14,670 nt of DNA from JANMQK01 sp031370485 (GCA_031370485.1 JANMQK010000136.1:1-14670), one strand, 5' to 3'; shown: positions 1-7,618, numbered from the stretch's first letter. Notes: generated by a model not told the origin, from the letters alone. Program-made: numbers and translations.

Positions 1-3
1 CTG

Positions 4-27
4 ACGGGCGCGCTTGCGCGCGCCCGT
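4..27 (-). terminator. Strong GC hairpin downstream of the exported-protein gene
   Basis: A perfect 10-bp inverted repeat (4-13 with 18-27, 4-base loop) lies about 40 bases past the stop codon of the minus-strand gene ending at 66. Its position suggests transcription termination or 3'-end protection for that gene. No T-run can be seen: on the minus strand only three bases remain before the window edge, and on the plus strand it is followed by AAGGGG. It may therefore be a Rho-dependent or stability hairpin, or belong to a neighbour outside the window. Confidence 0.4.
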
Positions 28-65
28 AAGGGGATGACCGTCCGCCCCGCGCCCGCGCCGGCTGC

Positions 66-917
66 TCAGCGGCAGCGCGGCCGGTAGGGGTCGGGCGCGA
101 ACTCCATCCTGTCGAAGCCACGGGCGCGCTCGCGGCGATCCAGGCTGTCGTCGCAAGGCGGCAGGGGCCGGGGCAGCACGCCGAGGCGCACGAGAGCGTC
201 CCGGTACTCGTAGCGGATGTCGAGCACGGCGGCGGGGGTCCCCTCGGCGTCGAAACGGACCCGCGTCACGGTGTGGTCGATCTCCTGGCCGATCCCGGTG
301 GCGGCATATTCGTCCGATAGATTCGGGTTGGCCTGGGATTTCGCCTCATCCTTGGCTGAGCCCTCGAGCCTCGAGGCGTCGGAACGCTCTTCCTGCGTGG
401 CGGGGGGAGCCATCTGCTGCTTCATCATCGGCGCGGGCCTCTGCCGCCGCTCGCGAAACACGGCGGCGGTGATGATGCCGAGGTTGCGGGTCTCCCCCAG
501 CCAGGCGCCGTACGATTTCGGCTCGGTCGTGAAGAAAAAGCGGCGCGCGGTCGCGCTGCTCGTCTGCCAGCCATCGAGCGTGATCGCCTGGTAGGGGTCG
601 AGGATCCATTTGGAGGCCTCGCCGGCGGTCGTGCTCTTGGCGTCTATCGAGTTCAGGCCGTCGACACTGAGGGCGATGGCCACGCGCTCCGGCGTGTTGT
701 TCCGCAGCCGGACCGAGTACTCGCGGCCAGCGAGCGCTTCGACGTAGGTGGTTCCCCGGGCAGCGTGCTCCTGGACGGTCACTCCATCCACGAGAATCTC
801 CAAAGTCCAGGCGCCGCGGTCCATGGCCAGTGCGGGTGCGGTCGGCGCGAAAATCGCAATCAGGCAGAGCGTCAAAAGCGCTGCGCCGCCGGCGTGAAAC
901 ATACGGATTACATTCAT
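66..917 (-). CDS. Exported protein of a conserved family of unknown function
   Basis: A 283-residue protein. The start at 917 is chosen because AAGGAGG (925-931) sits 7 bases upstream and because translation from there opens with a signal peptide: Arg5, a hydrophobic stretch at about 10-25 and an AxA-type site near APALA (27-31). The open frame continues upstream, but that part is low-complexity and antisense to the next gene. Residues 32-156 form a compact, probably beta-rich domain with the segment RLRNNTPERVAIALSVDGLN and later RFFFTTEPKSYGAWLGETRNLGIITAAVFRE (split about 127-157). Residues 158-205 are a Met/Gln/Ala/Ser-rich linker. The C-terminal part (210-283) ends in a basic tail containing FAPDPYRPRCR. 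From memory this layout recurs in hypothetical proteins of several Gram-negative groups. I know no function for them and assign none. A 5-bp hairpin (933-947) lies just upstream of the ribosome binding site. The gene is divergent from the barrel gene at 1033. Confidence 0.8.
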   Translation of the reverse strand: MNVIRMFHAGGAALLTLCLIAIFAPTAPALAMDRGAWTLEILVDGVTVQEHAARGTTYVEALAGREYSVRLRNNTPERVAIALSVDGLNSIDAKSTTAGEASKWILDPYQAITLDGWQTSSATARRFFFTTEPKSYGAWLGETRNLGIITAAVFRERRQRPAPMMKQQMAPPATQEERSDASRLEGSAKDEAKSQANPNLSDEYAATGIGQEIDHTVTRVRFDAEGTPAAVLDIRYEYRDALVRLGVLPRPLPPCDDSLDRRERARGFDRMEFAPDPYRPRCR

Positions 918-1032
918 GGTATCGCCTCCTTGGCCCGTTCTTCGGGCACGGGAGGTTGGACAGGGGGATGGCCGCGAAGTTCCCGCAGGAGGCCGGGCCG
1001 TTCCGCCCCTAATCGGGGTACACTGCGCGGCG

Positions 1033-1902
1033 ATGACGCGAAGCAGCCCTTCCGTTCGAAAGCGGATCGTTCTGGCGCTCGCGGCGCCGGTCCTGGCTGC
1101 GGGCCTCTGCCGTCCCGCAAGCGCGGTGGATTTCACGTTCGGAGTCGAGACTCTCTCGGGAGATTTTCGCGGCGATGACGCGGTGCGGCTGTCGGAGGCT
1201 CCCCTCACCATCGCCTTCGGCGGCGCGCGGGCGCGTTTCAGCGTCCGCGTGCCGTACGTCCGGATCGAAGGCACCGGGGATGTCACGCTGGCAACCGGCG
1301 GCCCCGTCGTGCTCGGCGCCGGCGGGCCGGGCAGGCCGGCCTTCCAGACGAGCCCGGCCGGGGAGACGGTCTCGGGGACGGGGGACGTCCTCCTGCGGCA
1401 CGAGTCGTACCTGGTGCGCCCCGGCCGCGGGAAAAAGCCTCTCGTCTCCTTCATCCTCGACTACAAGATCCCGACCGCCGACGAGAAGAAGGGGCTCGGC
1501 ACCGGGAAGCGCGACTGGGGTGGCGGGCTCTCCTACGTCCAGCCGCTCAGCCTGCACTGGCAGTTCCTGGGGGACGCCGATTTCCATTTCATGGGCAGTC
1601 CCGAAGGATACGACTTCAAGGATCGTCTTCACCTGGCGGCAGGCCTCGCCATCGTCACCAGCCGGGTGGCCCTCGGCGCGCGGCTGGAGAACGTCACACC
1701 GATCCTCGACACCGTCCCGGTCTTCGACACCGCGGGGGGGCTGGTCGGCGCGGACCAGGTCGGCGACCGCCGATTCGTGCGCGTGGACCTCACGTTCAGC
1801 AATCCGTCGGGGGGCTCGACCCGGATCGGCGTGACCCGCGGGCTGAACGGCGATTCCGAGGACCTCGGCCTCGCCCTGATCTTCTCGACCGGCCCGCAGT
1901 AG
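1033..1902 (+). CDS. Probable outer-membrane beta-barrel (transporter-like) protein
   Basis: A 289-residue protein. The ATG at 1033 is chosen because a signal peptide follows directly: basic RKR at 9-11, hydrophobic 12-25 and a cleavage-like ASA at 29-31. The mature part alternates polar and hydrophobic residues in strand-like segments separated by Gly/Asp-rich turns (for example FSVRVPYVRIEGTGDVTLAT, VSFILDYKIPTADEKKGLG, LHLAAGLAIVTSRVALGARL). It ends in a strand-like GLALIFSTGPQ. This resembles the family annotated as outer-membrane transporters or 'MetA-pathway of phenol degradation' proteins. The substrate cannot be read from sequence. No good ribosome binding site precedes the ATG. A -10-like TACACT (1019-1024) ends 8 bases before it, so a leaderless transcript is possible but unproven. 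The 39 residues of open frame upstream of 1033 look non-coding. Confidence 0.72.
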   Translation: MTRSSPSVRKRIVLALAAPVLAAGLCRPASAVDFTFGVETLSGDFRGDDAVRLSEAPLTIAFGGARARFSVRVPYVRIEGTGDVTLATGGPVVLGAGGPGRPAFQTSPAGETVSGTGDVLLRHESYLVRPGRGKKPLVSFILDYKIPTADEKKGLGTGKRDWGGGLSYVQPLSLHWQFLGDADFHFMGSPEGYDFKDRLHLAAGLAIVTSRVALGARLENVTPILDTVPVFDTAGGLVGADQVGDRRFVRVDLTFSNPSGGSTRIGVTRGLNGDSEDLGLALIFSTGPQ

Positions 1903-1937
1903 GCCCCGTACCGCAGCCAGCCCCGTGTATCAGGCCC

Positions 1938-1957
1938 CGTCCCTCCCGCACGGGACG
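1938..1957 (+). terminator. Weak hairpin after the barrel gene
   Basis: A perfect 6-bp inverted repeat (1938-1943 with 1952-1957, 8-base loop) lies 35 bases after the stop of the plus-strand gene, in the 169-base convergent gap. There is no T-run, so an intrinsic terminator is only a possibility. A second imperfect hairpin lies at 2001-2017. No gene is visible in 1903-2071. Confidence 0.25.
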
Positions 1958-2000
1958 ATCTCCGAATCCTCCCAGGCCTTCACGCATCAGAAGCGGCAGT

Positions 2001-2017
2001 GCCGGGGGATCCCTGGC
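2001..2017 (-). terminator. Imperfect hairpin between convergent genes
   Basis: A 7-bp stem with a 3-base loop, containing one G-T pair on the plus strand (A-C mismatch on the minus strand), lies about 55 bases past the stop of the fused E1 gene. It is the only candidate 3' structure I see for the long minus-strand block. No T-run follows on either strand, so the call is weak. Confidence 0.2.
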
Positions 2018-2071
2018 CGGACAGTGGTTCTAGAGGACAAATGCACGCTGGCGTCGAGCGGCCGGGGAGTG

Positions 2072-4237
2072 TCAGTAAGCGTGCAGGGCGGCGATGGCCT
2101 GCTTGAGGTCGTCCACCTGGGGAAGGGTGGCCGTCTCGAGGCCCGGCTCGTAGGCGACGAAGACGTCCTGCGCGGCCACGCGCCGCACCGGGGCGTCGAG
2201 ATGCTCGAACATCCGGTCGGCGATGAGCGCGGCGATCTCGGCGCCGTAGCCGAAGGAGATCACGTCCTCGTAGGCCACGAGCGCCTTCCCGGTCTTCTCC
2301 ACCGACGCCGCGATCGTGTCCCAGTCGAACGGGGCGAGGGATCTTAGATCAATGACTTCGGCGTCGCCCAGGCCTTCCTGCGCCAGGGCGTTCGCGGCCC
2401 GCGTGGCGCGCTCGACGAGCGCACCGTAGGTGACTACGGTGACGTCGGTCCCGGGACGGACGATCCGCGCGCGGCCGAACGGGATGGCGTGCTCGGGACC
2501 GCGATAGCGCCCCTTGTTGTAGGTCTGGCGGTACAAGTGCTTGTGCTCGAGGAACATCACCGGGTCGTCGCAGCGGATGGCGGTGCGCAGCAGTCCGTTG
2601 GCGTCCTCGGCGTTCGAGGGCATCACCACCCGCAGGCCCGGTATGTGGGTGAACAGCGACTCGCCGCACTGGCTGTGATAGGGCCCCCCCCCCTGCAGGT
2701 AGCCGCCGATCGGCACCCGCACCACCACGGGGCATGAGAAGGCGCCGTTCGAGCGCCAGCGCATCGTGGCCAGCTCGTTTCTAAGCTGCATGTAGGCCGG
2801 CCAGATGTAGTCGAAGAACTGGATCTCGACGACCGGCTTCAGCCCCCTCGTCGCCATGCCGATGGCGCGCCCCACGATGCCCGCCTCGGCCAGGGGCGAA
2901 TTGAATACGCGCGCCGATCCGAACGCGCGCTGCAGATTGTGGGTGACCTTGAACACCCCGCCCTTTCCCTTGACGTCGGCGAGGTTCTCCTCGCGCGTGC
3001 AATCCGCGACGTCCTCGCCGAAGACGACGATCCGGGGGTCGCGCTTCATCTCGTCCCGCAGGCAGGCGTTCAGGAGATCGACCATCGTCTTGGGGTCCCC
3101 CTGGGGCTCGGAGGGGACGTCGAAGCGAGCGTCGCAAGGGTCGACGTCGGGCGAGTAGATGAACCGGGTCGCCGACGCTGGATCCGGCCGCTGCGACGCC
3201 AGGGCGGACTCGACCGCCTCCTCCACCTCGCGATCGACCTCCTGCCTCACCGCCTCGAGGAACGCCTCGTCCGCGACCTTCGAGCGCAGCAGGAAGTCGG
3301 TGAAGTTCGGGAGCGGATCGATCCGTGTCTCCGCCTGCCGCTCGCTCGCCGGCCGATAGAAGCTCTCGTCGTCCGACAGCGAGTGCGAGTAGGGACGGAT
3401 GGTATGCGCGTGGACAAGCGCGGGGCCGGCGCCCGGAACGCGCAGTCCCGAAACCACGTCGCGCAGGAGGGTCCAGGACGCGACGGCGTCGCACCCGTCC
3501 ACTTCGTCGACCCGCAGCCCCGGGTAGGAGCGCAGGATCTTCGAGATGCTGCCGCCGGCGGTCTGCGCCTCGACCGGCACCGAGATGGCGTACTCGTTGT
3601 CGGTGATCAGGAACAAGACCGGCGCTTTGCGGAGCGACGCGGCGTTGAGCGCCTCCCAGAACTCCCCCTCGCTGGTGGCCCCGTCGCCGCCCGAGACGTA
3701 GGTGACCTGATCCGAGTCGGGCTCTAGATCCCGGGACGCCTCGGCGCAGCCGACCGCCTGGAGGAACTGCGTGCCGGTCGGGCTCGACTGCGAGACGATG
3801 CGAAGCCCCTTGTGGCCCCAGTGGCTCGGCATCTGCCGCCCGCCCGAGTTCGGGTCCTCGGCGCTGCCGACCGCGGACAGGAACATCTCGCGCGCCGTCA
3901 TCCCGAGCTGGAGGCAGAGCGCCCGGTCGCGGTAGTAGGGGTAGAACCAGTCATGCCCCGGGCGAAGATGCATCGCCGCGGCGGTCAGTATCGCCTCGTG
4001 CCCGGCGCCGCTGAACTGGAAGTAGATGCGGTTCTGCCGCTTGAGCTGGATCTCCTTGTCATCGATCCGGCGCGACAGGTACATGTTGCGGTAGAGGGCG
4101 ATGAGGGTGTCGCGACCAAGACCCTGCCGGCGCAGGAGGTCGGGGTCCGACTCGCCCTTTTCCTGGACCTTCACGCCCGCGCCCTGATCCTTGACGCCGC
4201 CGCCCTGAGTCTTGATGCCGTTCTTGCCGGGCCGCAT
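2072..4237 (-). CDS. Fused alpha-beta E1 component of a 2-oxoacid dehydrogenase
   Basis: A 721-residue thiamine-diphosphate enzyme that decarboxylates a 2-oxoacid and passes the acyl group to a lipoyl E2. The alpha half (about 40-350) has GHEAI at 79-83, YYRDRA at 101-106, the ThDP/metal motif starting GDGATSEGEFWEALN (184) with Asn214, and the active-site loop RPYSHSLSDDESFYR (281-295, His285). The beta half (about 385-721) has FGEDVAD (407), PLAEAGIVG with Glu451 and GPYHSQCGE with His521. Both halves look complete. The start at 4237 is preferred because GGAGG lies 7 bases upstream; an ATG 8 codons earlier (4261) has no such site. Residues 1-30 are Gly/Lys/Gln-rich filler. It follows the stand-alone E1-alpha gene by 32 bases. 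Branched-chain or pyruvate substrate cannot be decided. No E2 or E3 gene lies in the window. A G10 tract encodes the glycines before His521. Confidence 0.92.
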   Translation of the reverse strand: MRPGKNGIKTQGGGVKDQGAGVKVQEKGESDPDLLRRQGLGRDTLIALYRNMYLSRRIDDKEIQLKRQNRIYFQFSGAGHEAILTAAAMHLRPGHDWFYPYYRDRALCLQLGMTAREMFLSAVGSAEDPNSGGRQMPSHWGHKGLRIVSQSSPTGTQFLQAVGCAEASRDLEPDSDQVTYVSGGDGATSEGEFWEALNAASLRKAPVLFLITDNEYAISVPVEAQTAGGSISKILRSYPGLRVDEVDGCDAVASWTLLRDVVSGLRVPGAGPALVHAHTIRPYSHSLSDDESFYRPASERQAETRIDPLPNFTDFLLRSKVADEAFLEAVRQEVDREVEEAVESALASQRPDPASATRFIYSPDVDPCDARFDVPSEPQGDPKTMVDLLNACLRDEMKRDPRIVVFGEDVADCTREENLADVKGKGGVFKVTHNLQRAFGSARVFNSPLAEAGIVGRAIGMATRGLKPVVEIQFFDYIWPAYMQLRNELATMRWRSNGAFSCPVVVRVPIGGYLQGGGPYHSQCGESLFTHIPGLRVVMPSNAEDANGLLRTAIRCDDPVMFLEHKHLYRQTYNKGRYRGPEHAIPFGRARIVRPGTDVTVVTYGALVERATRAANALAQEGLGDAEVIDLRSLAPFDWDTIAASVEKTGKALVAYEDVISFGYGAEIAALIADRMFEHLDAPVRRVAAQDVFVAYEPGLETATLPQVDDLKQAIAALHAY
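2684..2693 (-). repeat. G10 homopolymer inside the fused E1 gene
   Basis: Ten consecutive C on the plus strand (G on the coding strand) encode the last base of a Gln codon and three GGG glycine codons, directly before the GPYHSQ segment that carries the predicted catalytic His521. A change of one base would shift the frame and remove the rest of the beta domain. It is the longest single-base run I saw in the window. Confidence 0.85.
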
Positions 4238-4269
4238 TCGTCCCCCTCCAACGGCTGCCATTAGAGTGC

Positions 4270-5460
4270 CTATGATAGCCGCCGGGCCTGCCGCTGTGCC
4301 ACTTTTCGGCGGCGGCCCCCGGCTCCGGCGCCCTGCTCGGCGTAGACGCCTCGGATGGCGTCTTCGGGATCGGGCATCCGCGAGCGGCGGCTTTCGAGCG
4401 CCTCGCGCTCGGCCGCCTCGATCTCGGCGGTGACCTTCGCCTCGGACTCCTCGAGGAGACGCCGGTTGGCCTCGCGGCGGGCGGCGGCAGGGCGCTTGCG
4501 GCCGTCCAGGGATGGGCCCTGCTCGACGAGATACGTCTCGTACGTGCCGATCGGATCGCGCAGCCCCCAGTGGCGGAATTGCTCCGGCGTGAAGAGGGCG
4601 CGGGCCTCGGCCTCGTCGTGGGTCGCGTGGCCCCCCATCCGGAAGGTCGTGGCGGTCAGCATGCAGGGCCCCGCTCCCTTGCGGCAGCGTTCCACGAGAA
4701 GACGGGTGGCGGAGTGCACGTCCAGGACGTTGTTGCCGTCGCAGGAGAGGCCGTGGACGCCATAGGCGGTGTGCAGGTCCTCCATGCTTCCCGCGCTGTG
4801 GCGCTCGACCGGCGTGCCGAGGGCCACCTGGTTGTTCTGCAGGACGATCAGGAGGGGGACCTTGCTGACCGCGGCGAAGTTGAATCCTTCGTGGAAGGCG
4901 GCGGTGCGGCTCGCGCCGTCGCCGACGTAGGTCATGGCCACGCCGCGCGTGCGTCGCCGCTTCATGACCAGGCCAATCCCGGTGAAGACCGGGACGAGGC
5001 AGGCCATCATGCTGGTCGGGGGGATGACACCCAGGGAGGGATCGCCGGTGTGCAGGTCGCGACCTCTGGTAATTTGATCGGCCGTCGCCAGGTAGGCCTT
5101 GAGCATCTGGGCGACCGGCATCCCCATCTCGTGGCAGGCTCCGGCGTTTCTAATCATCGGGCCGACGTAGTCGCCCCGGCGCAGGGCGTGGACACTGCCG
5201 ACGGTGACCGCCTCCTCGCCCGTGCCGAGCCAGGCCTTCGAGAGGACGCCCTGCCGCACCCAGCGCTTCAGCGTGATGTCGTGCAGCCGGAACCGGACGA
5301 GCCCCTCGTAAAGGCGCAGGTGGTCCGCGGGCTTGAGGCGTCCGATGACGGCGAGGCGCGCGGGGTTGCGCCGCAGTGTCGCGGCATATCCGGCCATGAT
5401 CTCGGGGTCGGGGCGGAAATCGACGTATTCAGGCGGATCGAACGCAGCGTAGCGCTTCAC
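4270..5460 (-). CDS. Stand-alone E1 alpha subunit of a 2-oxoacid dehydrogenase
   Basis: A 396-residue ThDP-dependent dehydrogenase alpha subunit. Visible motifs: GTGEEAVTVG (79-88), the ThDP/metal motif GDGASRTAAFHEGFN (180-194) ending in LQNN (207-210), and the active-site loop FRMGGHATHDE (273-283, His278). The usual YRD/YRE after the first helix is replaced by MIRNAGACHEMG (102-113), and the usual GDGA-x-x-E/Q-G becomes GDGASRTAA. It is thus a divergent member but keeps the main cofactor residues. The C-terminal tail (about 325-396) is Glu/Ala/Arg-rich and may form a helix or coiled coil. The start is GTG at 5460, overlapping the pdxJ stop as GTGA, with AAGGAG about 11 bases upstream inside pdxJ. 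No separate beta gene follows; the next gene is the fused alpha-beta E1. Its beta partner is therefore unclear. The substrate is unknown. Confidence 0.88.
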   Translation of the reverse strand: MKRYAAFDPPEYVDFRPDPEIMAGYAATLRRNPARLAVIGRLKPADHLRLYEGLVRFRLHDITLKRWVRQGVLSKAWLGTGEEAVTVGSVHALRRGDYVGPMIRNAGACHEMGMPVAQMLKAYLATADQITRGRDLHTGDPSLGVIPPTSMMACLVPVFTGIGLVMKRRRTRGVAMTYVGDGASRTAAFHEGFNFAAVSKVPLLIVLQNNQVALGTPVERHSAGSMEDLHTAYGVHGLSCDGNNVLDVHSATRLLVERCRKGAGPCMLTATTFRMGGHATHDEAEARALFTPEQFRHWGLRDPIGTYETYLVEQGPSLDGRKRPAAARREANRRLLEESEAKVTAEIEAAEREALESRRSRMPDPEDAIRGVYAEQGAGAGGRRRKVAQRQARRLS

Positions 5461-6182
5461 CGGGTCAGCAGCTCCTTCATCTCGCGCACCGCGCGCTCCA
5501 TCCCCACGAGGGTCGCGCGCGCGACGATCGAATGTCCGATGTTCAGCTCTTCGATCTCGGGAATCTGCACGATGCGCCGGACGTTCCGGTAGTCGAGACC
5601 GTGCCCCGCCAGGATCCTCAGGCCGAGCTTGGAGGCGGCCCGGGCCGCCTGCGCGATTTTCTCGGCCTCGGCTGCCGCCTGGGTTTCCTGGCGCGCCTCG
5701 GAATACTTGGCCGTGTTGATCTCGATCGTCCGGACCTCGAGCTTCGCGATGGAACGGATCTGATCGTAGTCGGGATCGACGAAGATCGAAACCCGGATGC
5801 CGGCTTCGCGGAGGTCGGTCACCGTCTTCCGGACGAGCGCCTGGTTGAGCAGGACGTCGAGCCCCCCCTCGGTCGTAACCTCCTCGCGCCTTTCGGGGAC
5901 GAGGGTGGCGTGGTCGGGCTTGTGCGTGGAGGCCACGGTGATCATGGCGGCCGTGGCCGCCATTTCCAGGTTGAGCCGGGTCTTCACGACCCGGCGCAGA
6001 ATCTCGACGTCGCGATCCTGGATGTGCCGCCGGTCGCCGCGCAGGTGCACGGTGATGCCGTCGGCGCCCGCCATCTCGGCCAGTATCGCCGCCGCCACCG
6101 GGTCGGGCTCGCCTCCCTTGCGCGCCTCGCGCAGGGTCGCGACGTGATCGATGTTGACTCCCAATCTCACGGGTTCGGGCAT
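5457..6182 (-). CDS. pdxJ: Pyridoxine 5'-phosphate synthase
   Basis: A 241-residue TIM-barrel enzyme of the DXP-dependent vitamin B6 pathway. It condenses 1-deoxy-D-xylulose 5-phosphate with 3-amino-2-oxopropyl phosphate to give pyridoxine 5'-phosphate, in the cytoplasm. Family motifs run in the expected order: LGVNIDHVATLREAR (7-21), HLRGDRRHI with His46 and Arg48, NLEMAAT with Glu73, PERREEVTTEGG (96-107), FVDPD (134-138), EINTAKY (154-160), AGHGLDY (192-198) and ELNIGHSIV (212-220). The length is normal. The ATG at 6182 is chosen because GAGGAGG lies 4 bases upstream and because the protein then starts just before the conserved first strand; the longer frame to 6239 adds only an Arg/Pro-rich stretch. 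It follows glmM by 65 bases and overlaps the E1-alpha start. In some relatives acpS follows pdxJ; here the E1 genes do. Confidence 0.97.
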   Translation of the reverse strand: MPEPVRLGVNIDHVATLREARKGGEPDPVAAAILAEMAGADGITVHLRGDRRHIQDRDVEILRRVVKTRLNLEMAATAAMITVASTHKPDHATLVPERREEVTTEGGLDVLLNQALVRKTVTDLREAGIRVSIFVDPDYDQIRSIAKLEVRTIEINTAKYSEARQETQAAAEAEKIAQAARAASKLGLRILAGHGLDYRNVRRIVQIPEIEELNIGHSIVARATLVGMERAVREMKELLTR

Positions 6183-6213
6183 GCGGCCTCCTCGGGGCGG
6201 CGGGTGATTGCGA

Positions 6214-6237
6214 GCGCCGGGCCGCCCCTCCCGGCGC
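6214..6237 (-). other. GC hairpin in the glmM-pdxJ gap
   Basis: A perfect 8-bp inverted repeat (6214-6221 with 6230-6237, 8-base loop) fills much of the 65-base gap between the glmM stop and the pdxJ start. No T-run follows on the minus strand, so it is unlikely to stop transcription fully. It could stabilise or process the upstream transcript, or be chance in GC-rich DNA. Confidence 0.4.
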
Positions 6238-6247
6238 ACCGCGCGCG

Positions 6248-7618
6248 TCAGGGTGTCTGCCGGCCTATCTCATCGCGGATGACGCGCTCGAGGCGCGCGG
6301 CGCAGTCCTCGATGTCGCGGCGCGATTCCCCCTCGACCATGATGCGCGCCTTCGGCTCGGTCCCGGAGTATCGCACCAGGATCCGGCCCCGGGAGGCCAG
6401 GGCCTTCTGCTCGTCCCGGATCGCCGGGCCTATCGTCGGATGGTCGTCGAGCGGCGGCTTGGATCGGACAGGCACGTTCACCAGCACCTGGGGAGCGGGC
6501 CGGATCGTCGCCGCCCAGGCGGCGAGGTCGAGGCCGGTGCGCCGCAGCAGGTCGCAGAGGAGCAGGCCGGTCAGGATCCCGTCTCCCGTGGTGGCGCGCT
6601 CGAGAAAGACGATGTGGCCCGACTGCTCGCCGCCCAGCACGTATCCTCCCTCCTGCATCTGCTCCAGGACGTACTTGTCCCCGACCGGGGCGCGCAGGAT
6701 GCGGATCCCCTCGGCGCCAAGAGCCCGCTCGAGCCAGAGGTTGCTCATGACGGTCCCGACCACCGCCCCGCCCGTGAGGCGCCCCGAGCGCTTGAGGTCC
6801 ATCGCCATGAGGTAAAGGACGTAGTCGCCGTCGAGGACCCGCCCCGACGCGTCGATCGGCAGGCAGCGGTCGGCGTCGCCGTCGAACGCCAGCCCCAGGC
6901 GGGCGCCGCGCCGCACCACCTCCTTCGCCAGGTGCTCGGGATGGAGGGCGCCGCAATCCTCGTTGATGTTGCGGCCGTCGGGGTCGGAGTGGATGGCGAC
7001 GACCTCGAAACCGAGCCGGCGGAAAAGCTCCGGCCCGAGGGGCGACGCCGCGCCGTTGGCGCAATCGAGGACGACCTTCCAGCCGGAGAAGCCCGCGTCG
7101 GCGGGCACCGACTCACGCAGCCAGTCCAGGTAGCGGTCGTGCAGCTCGGCGGGTGACGCCGCGACCTCGTCCCGTGACGTGGCGACCTCGCCGGATGGCG
7201 CCGCTTCCTCTCCGTCGAGTACGTGCCGCTCGATCTCCGCCTCGAGAAGGTCGGGGAGCTTGAATCCCTGGCGCGAGAAAATCTTGATGCCGTTGTCCCG
7301 GAAAGGATTGTGGGATGCCGACACGACGACGCCGGCGTCGTAGCCGTAGATCCGGGTCACGCAGGCGACCGCCGGAGTCGTCAGGACCCCCCCGAGGTCG
7401 GCGCGCCCTCCCGCCGCTTCGATACCCCGGGCCAGGGCCTTCTCGAGGTCCGGCCCGGACTCGCGCGTGTCTCGGCCGATGAGCACTCGCGGCGGCCGCG
7501 CCGACCCGTGGCGCAGCGACTCGACGAGGGCGCCGCCCAGCCGGGACACGGTCGCCGCGTCGAGGGGGAACTCGCCGGCGACGCCGCGCACCCCGTCCGT
7601 GCCGAAGAGGCGCTTCAC
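6248..7618 (-). CDS. glmM: Phosphoglucosamine mutase
   Basis: A 456-residue enzyme of the alpha-D-phosphohexomutase family. It interconverts glucosamine 6-phosphate and glucosamine 1-phosphate, the step leading to UDP-GlcNAc for peptidoglycan and lipopolysaccharide. Motifs: FGTDGVRG (5-12), the phosphoserine loop SASHNP (100-105, Ser102), the metal-binding DGDADR (246-251), GGEQSGH in the sugar-binding region and RYSGTEPKARIMVEG near the C-terminus for phosphate binding. The length is slightly above the usual 445 or so because residues 135-160 hold an Ala/Glu/Ser-rich insertion with a 7-residue repeat (VATSRDE/VAASPAE). The start is GTG at 7618, overlapping the cdaR stop as GTGA, with no strong ribosome binding site, which points to translational coupling. 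The cdaA-cdaR-glmM order is the known c-di-AMP module; GlmM is known to bind and inhibit CdaA in several Firmicutes. Confidence 0.97.
   Translation of the reverse strand: MKRLFGTDGVRGVAGEFPLDAATVSRLGGALVESLRHGSARPPRVLIGRDTRESGPDLEKALARGIEAAGGRADLGGVLTTPAVACVTRIYGYDAGVVVSASHNPFRDNGIKIFSRQGFKLPDLLEAEIERHVLDGEEAAPSGEVATSRDEVAASPAELHDRYLDWLRESVPADAGFSGWKVVLDCANGAASPLGPELFRRLGFEVVAIHSDPDGRNINEDCGALHPEHLAKEVVRRGARLGLAFDGDADRCLPIDASGRVLDGDYVLYLMAMDLKRSGRLTGGAVVGTVMSNLWLERALGAEGIRILRAPVGDKYVLEQMQEGGYVLGGEQSGHIVFLERATTGDGILTGLLLCDLLRRTGLDLAAWAATIRPAPQVLVNVPVRSKPPLDDHPTIGPAIRDEQKALASRGRILVRYSGTEPKARIMVEGESRRDIEDCAARLERVIRDEIGRQTP
7153..7192 (-). repeat. Imperfect 21-bp tandem repeat inside glmM
   Basis: Two copies of a 19-base core (7153-7171 and 7174-7192) match at 16 of 19 positions with a 21-base period. 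They keep the frame and encode a 7-residue repeat in a surface-like Ala/Glu/Ser segment of GlmM. This looks like a small in-frame duplication. Confidence 0.6.

Noticed and set aside
918..1454. Upstream extension of the exported-protein frame to 1454
   Set aside because: It is antisense to the barrel gene, rich in Arg/Pro/Ser/Thr, and bypasses the good ribosome binding site and signal peptide at 917.
2939..3727. Plus-strand open frames opposite the fused E1 gene
   Set aside because: They are mirror frames of a gene with complete E1 motifs and carry no motif of their own.
5532..6815. A 427-codon plus-strand open frame opposite pdxJ and glmM
   Set aside because: It spans two well-supported antisense genes and a gap, and its composition is that of a GC-rich shadow frame.
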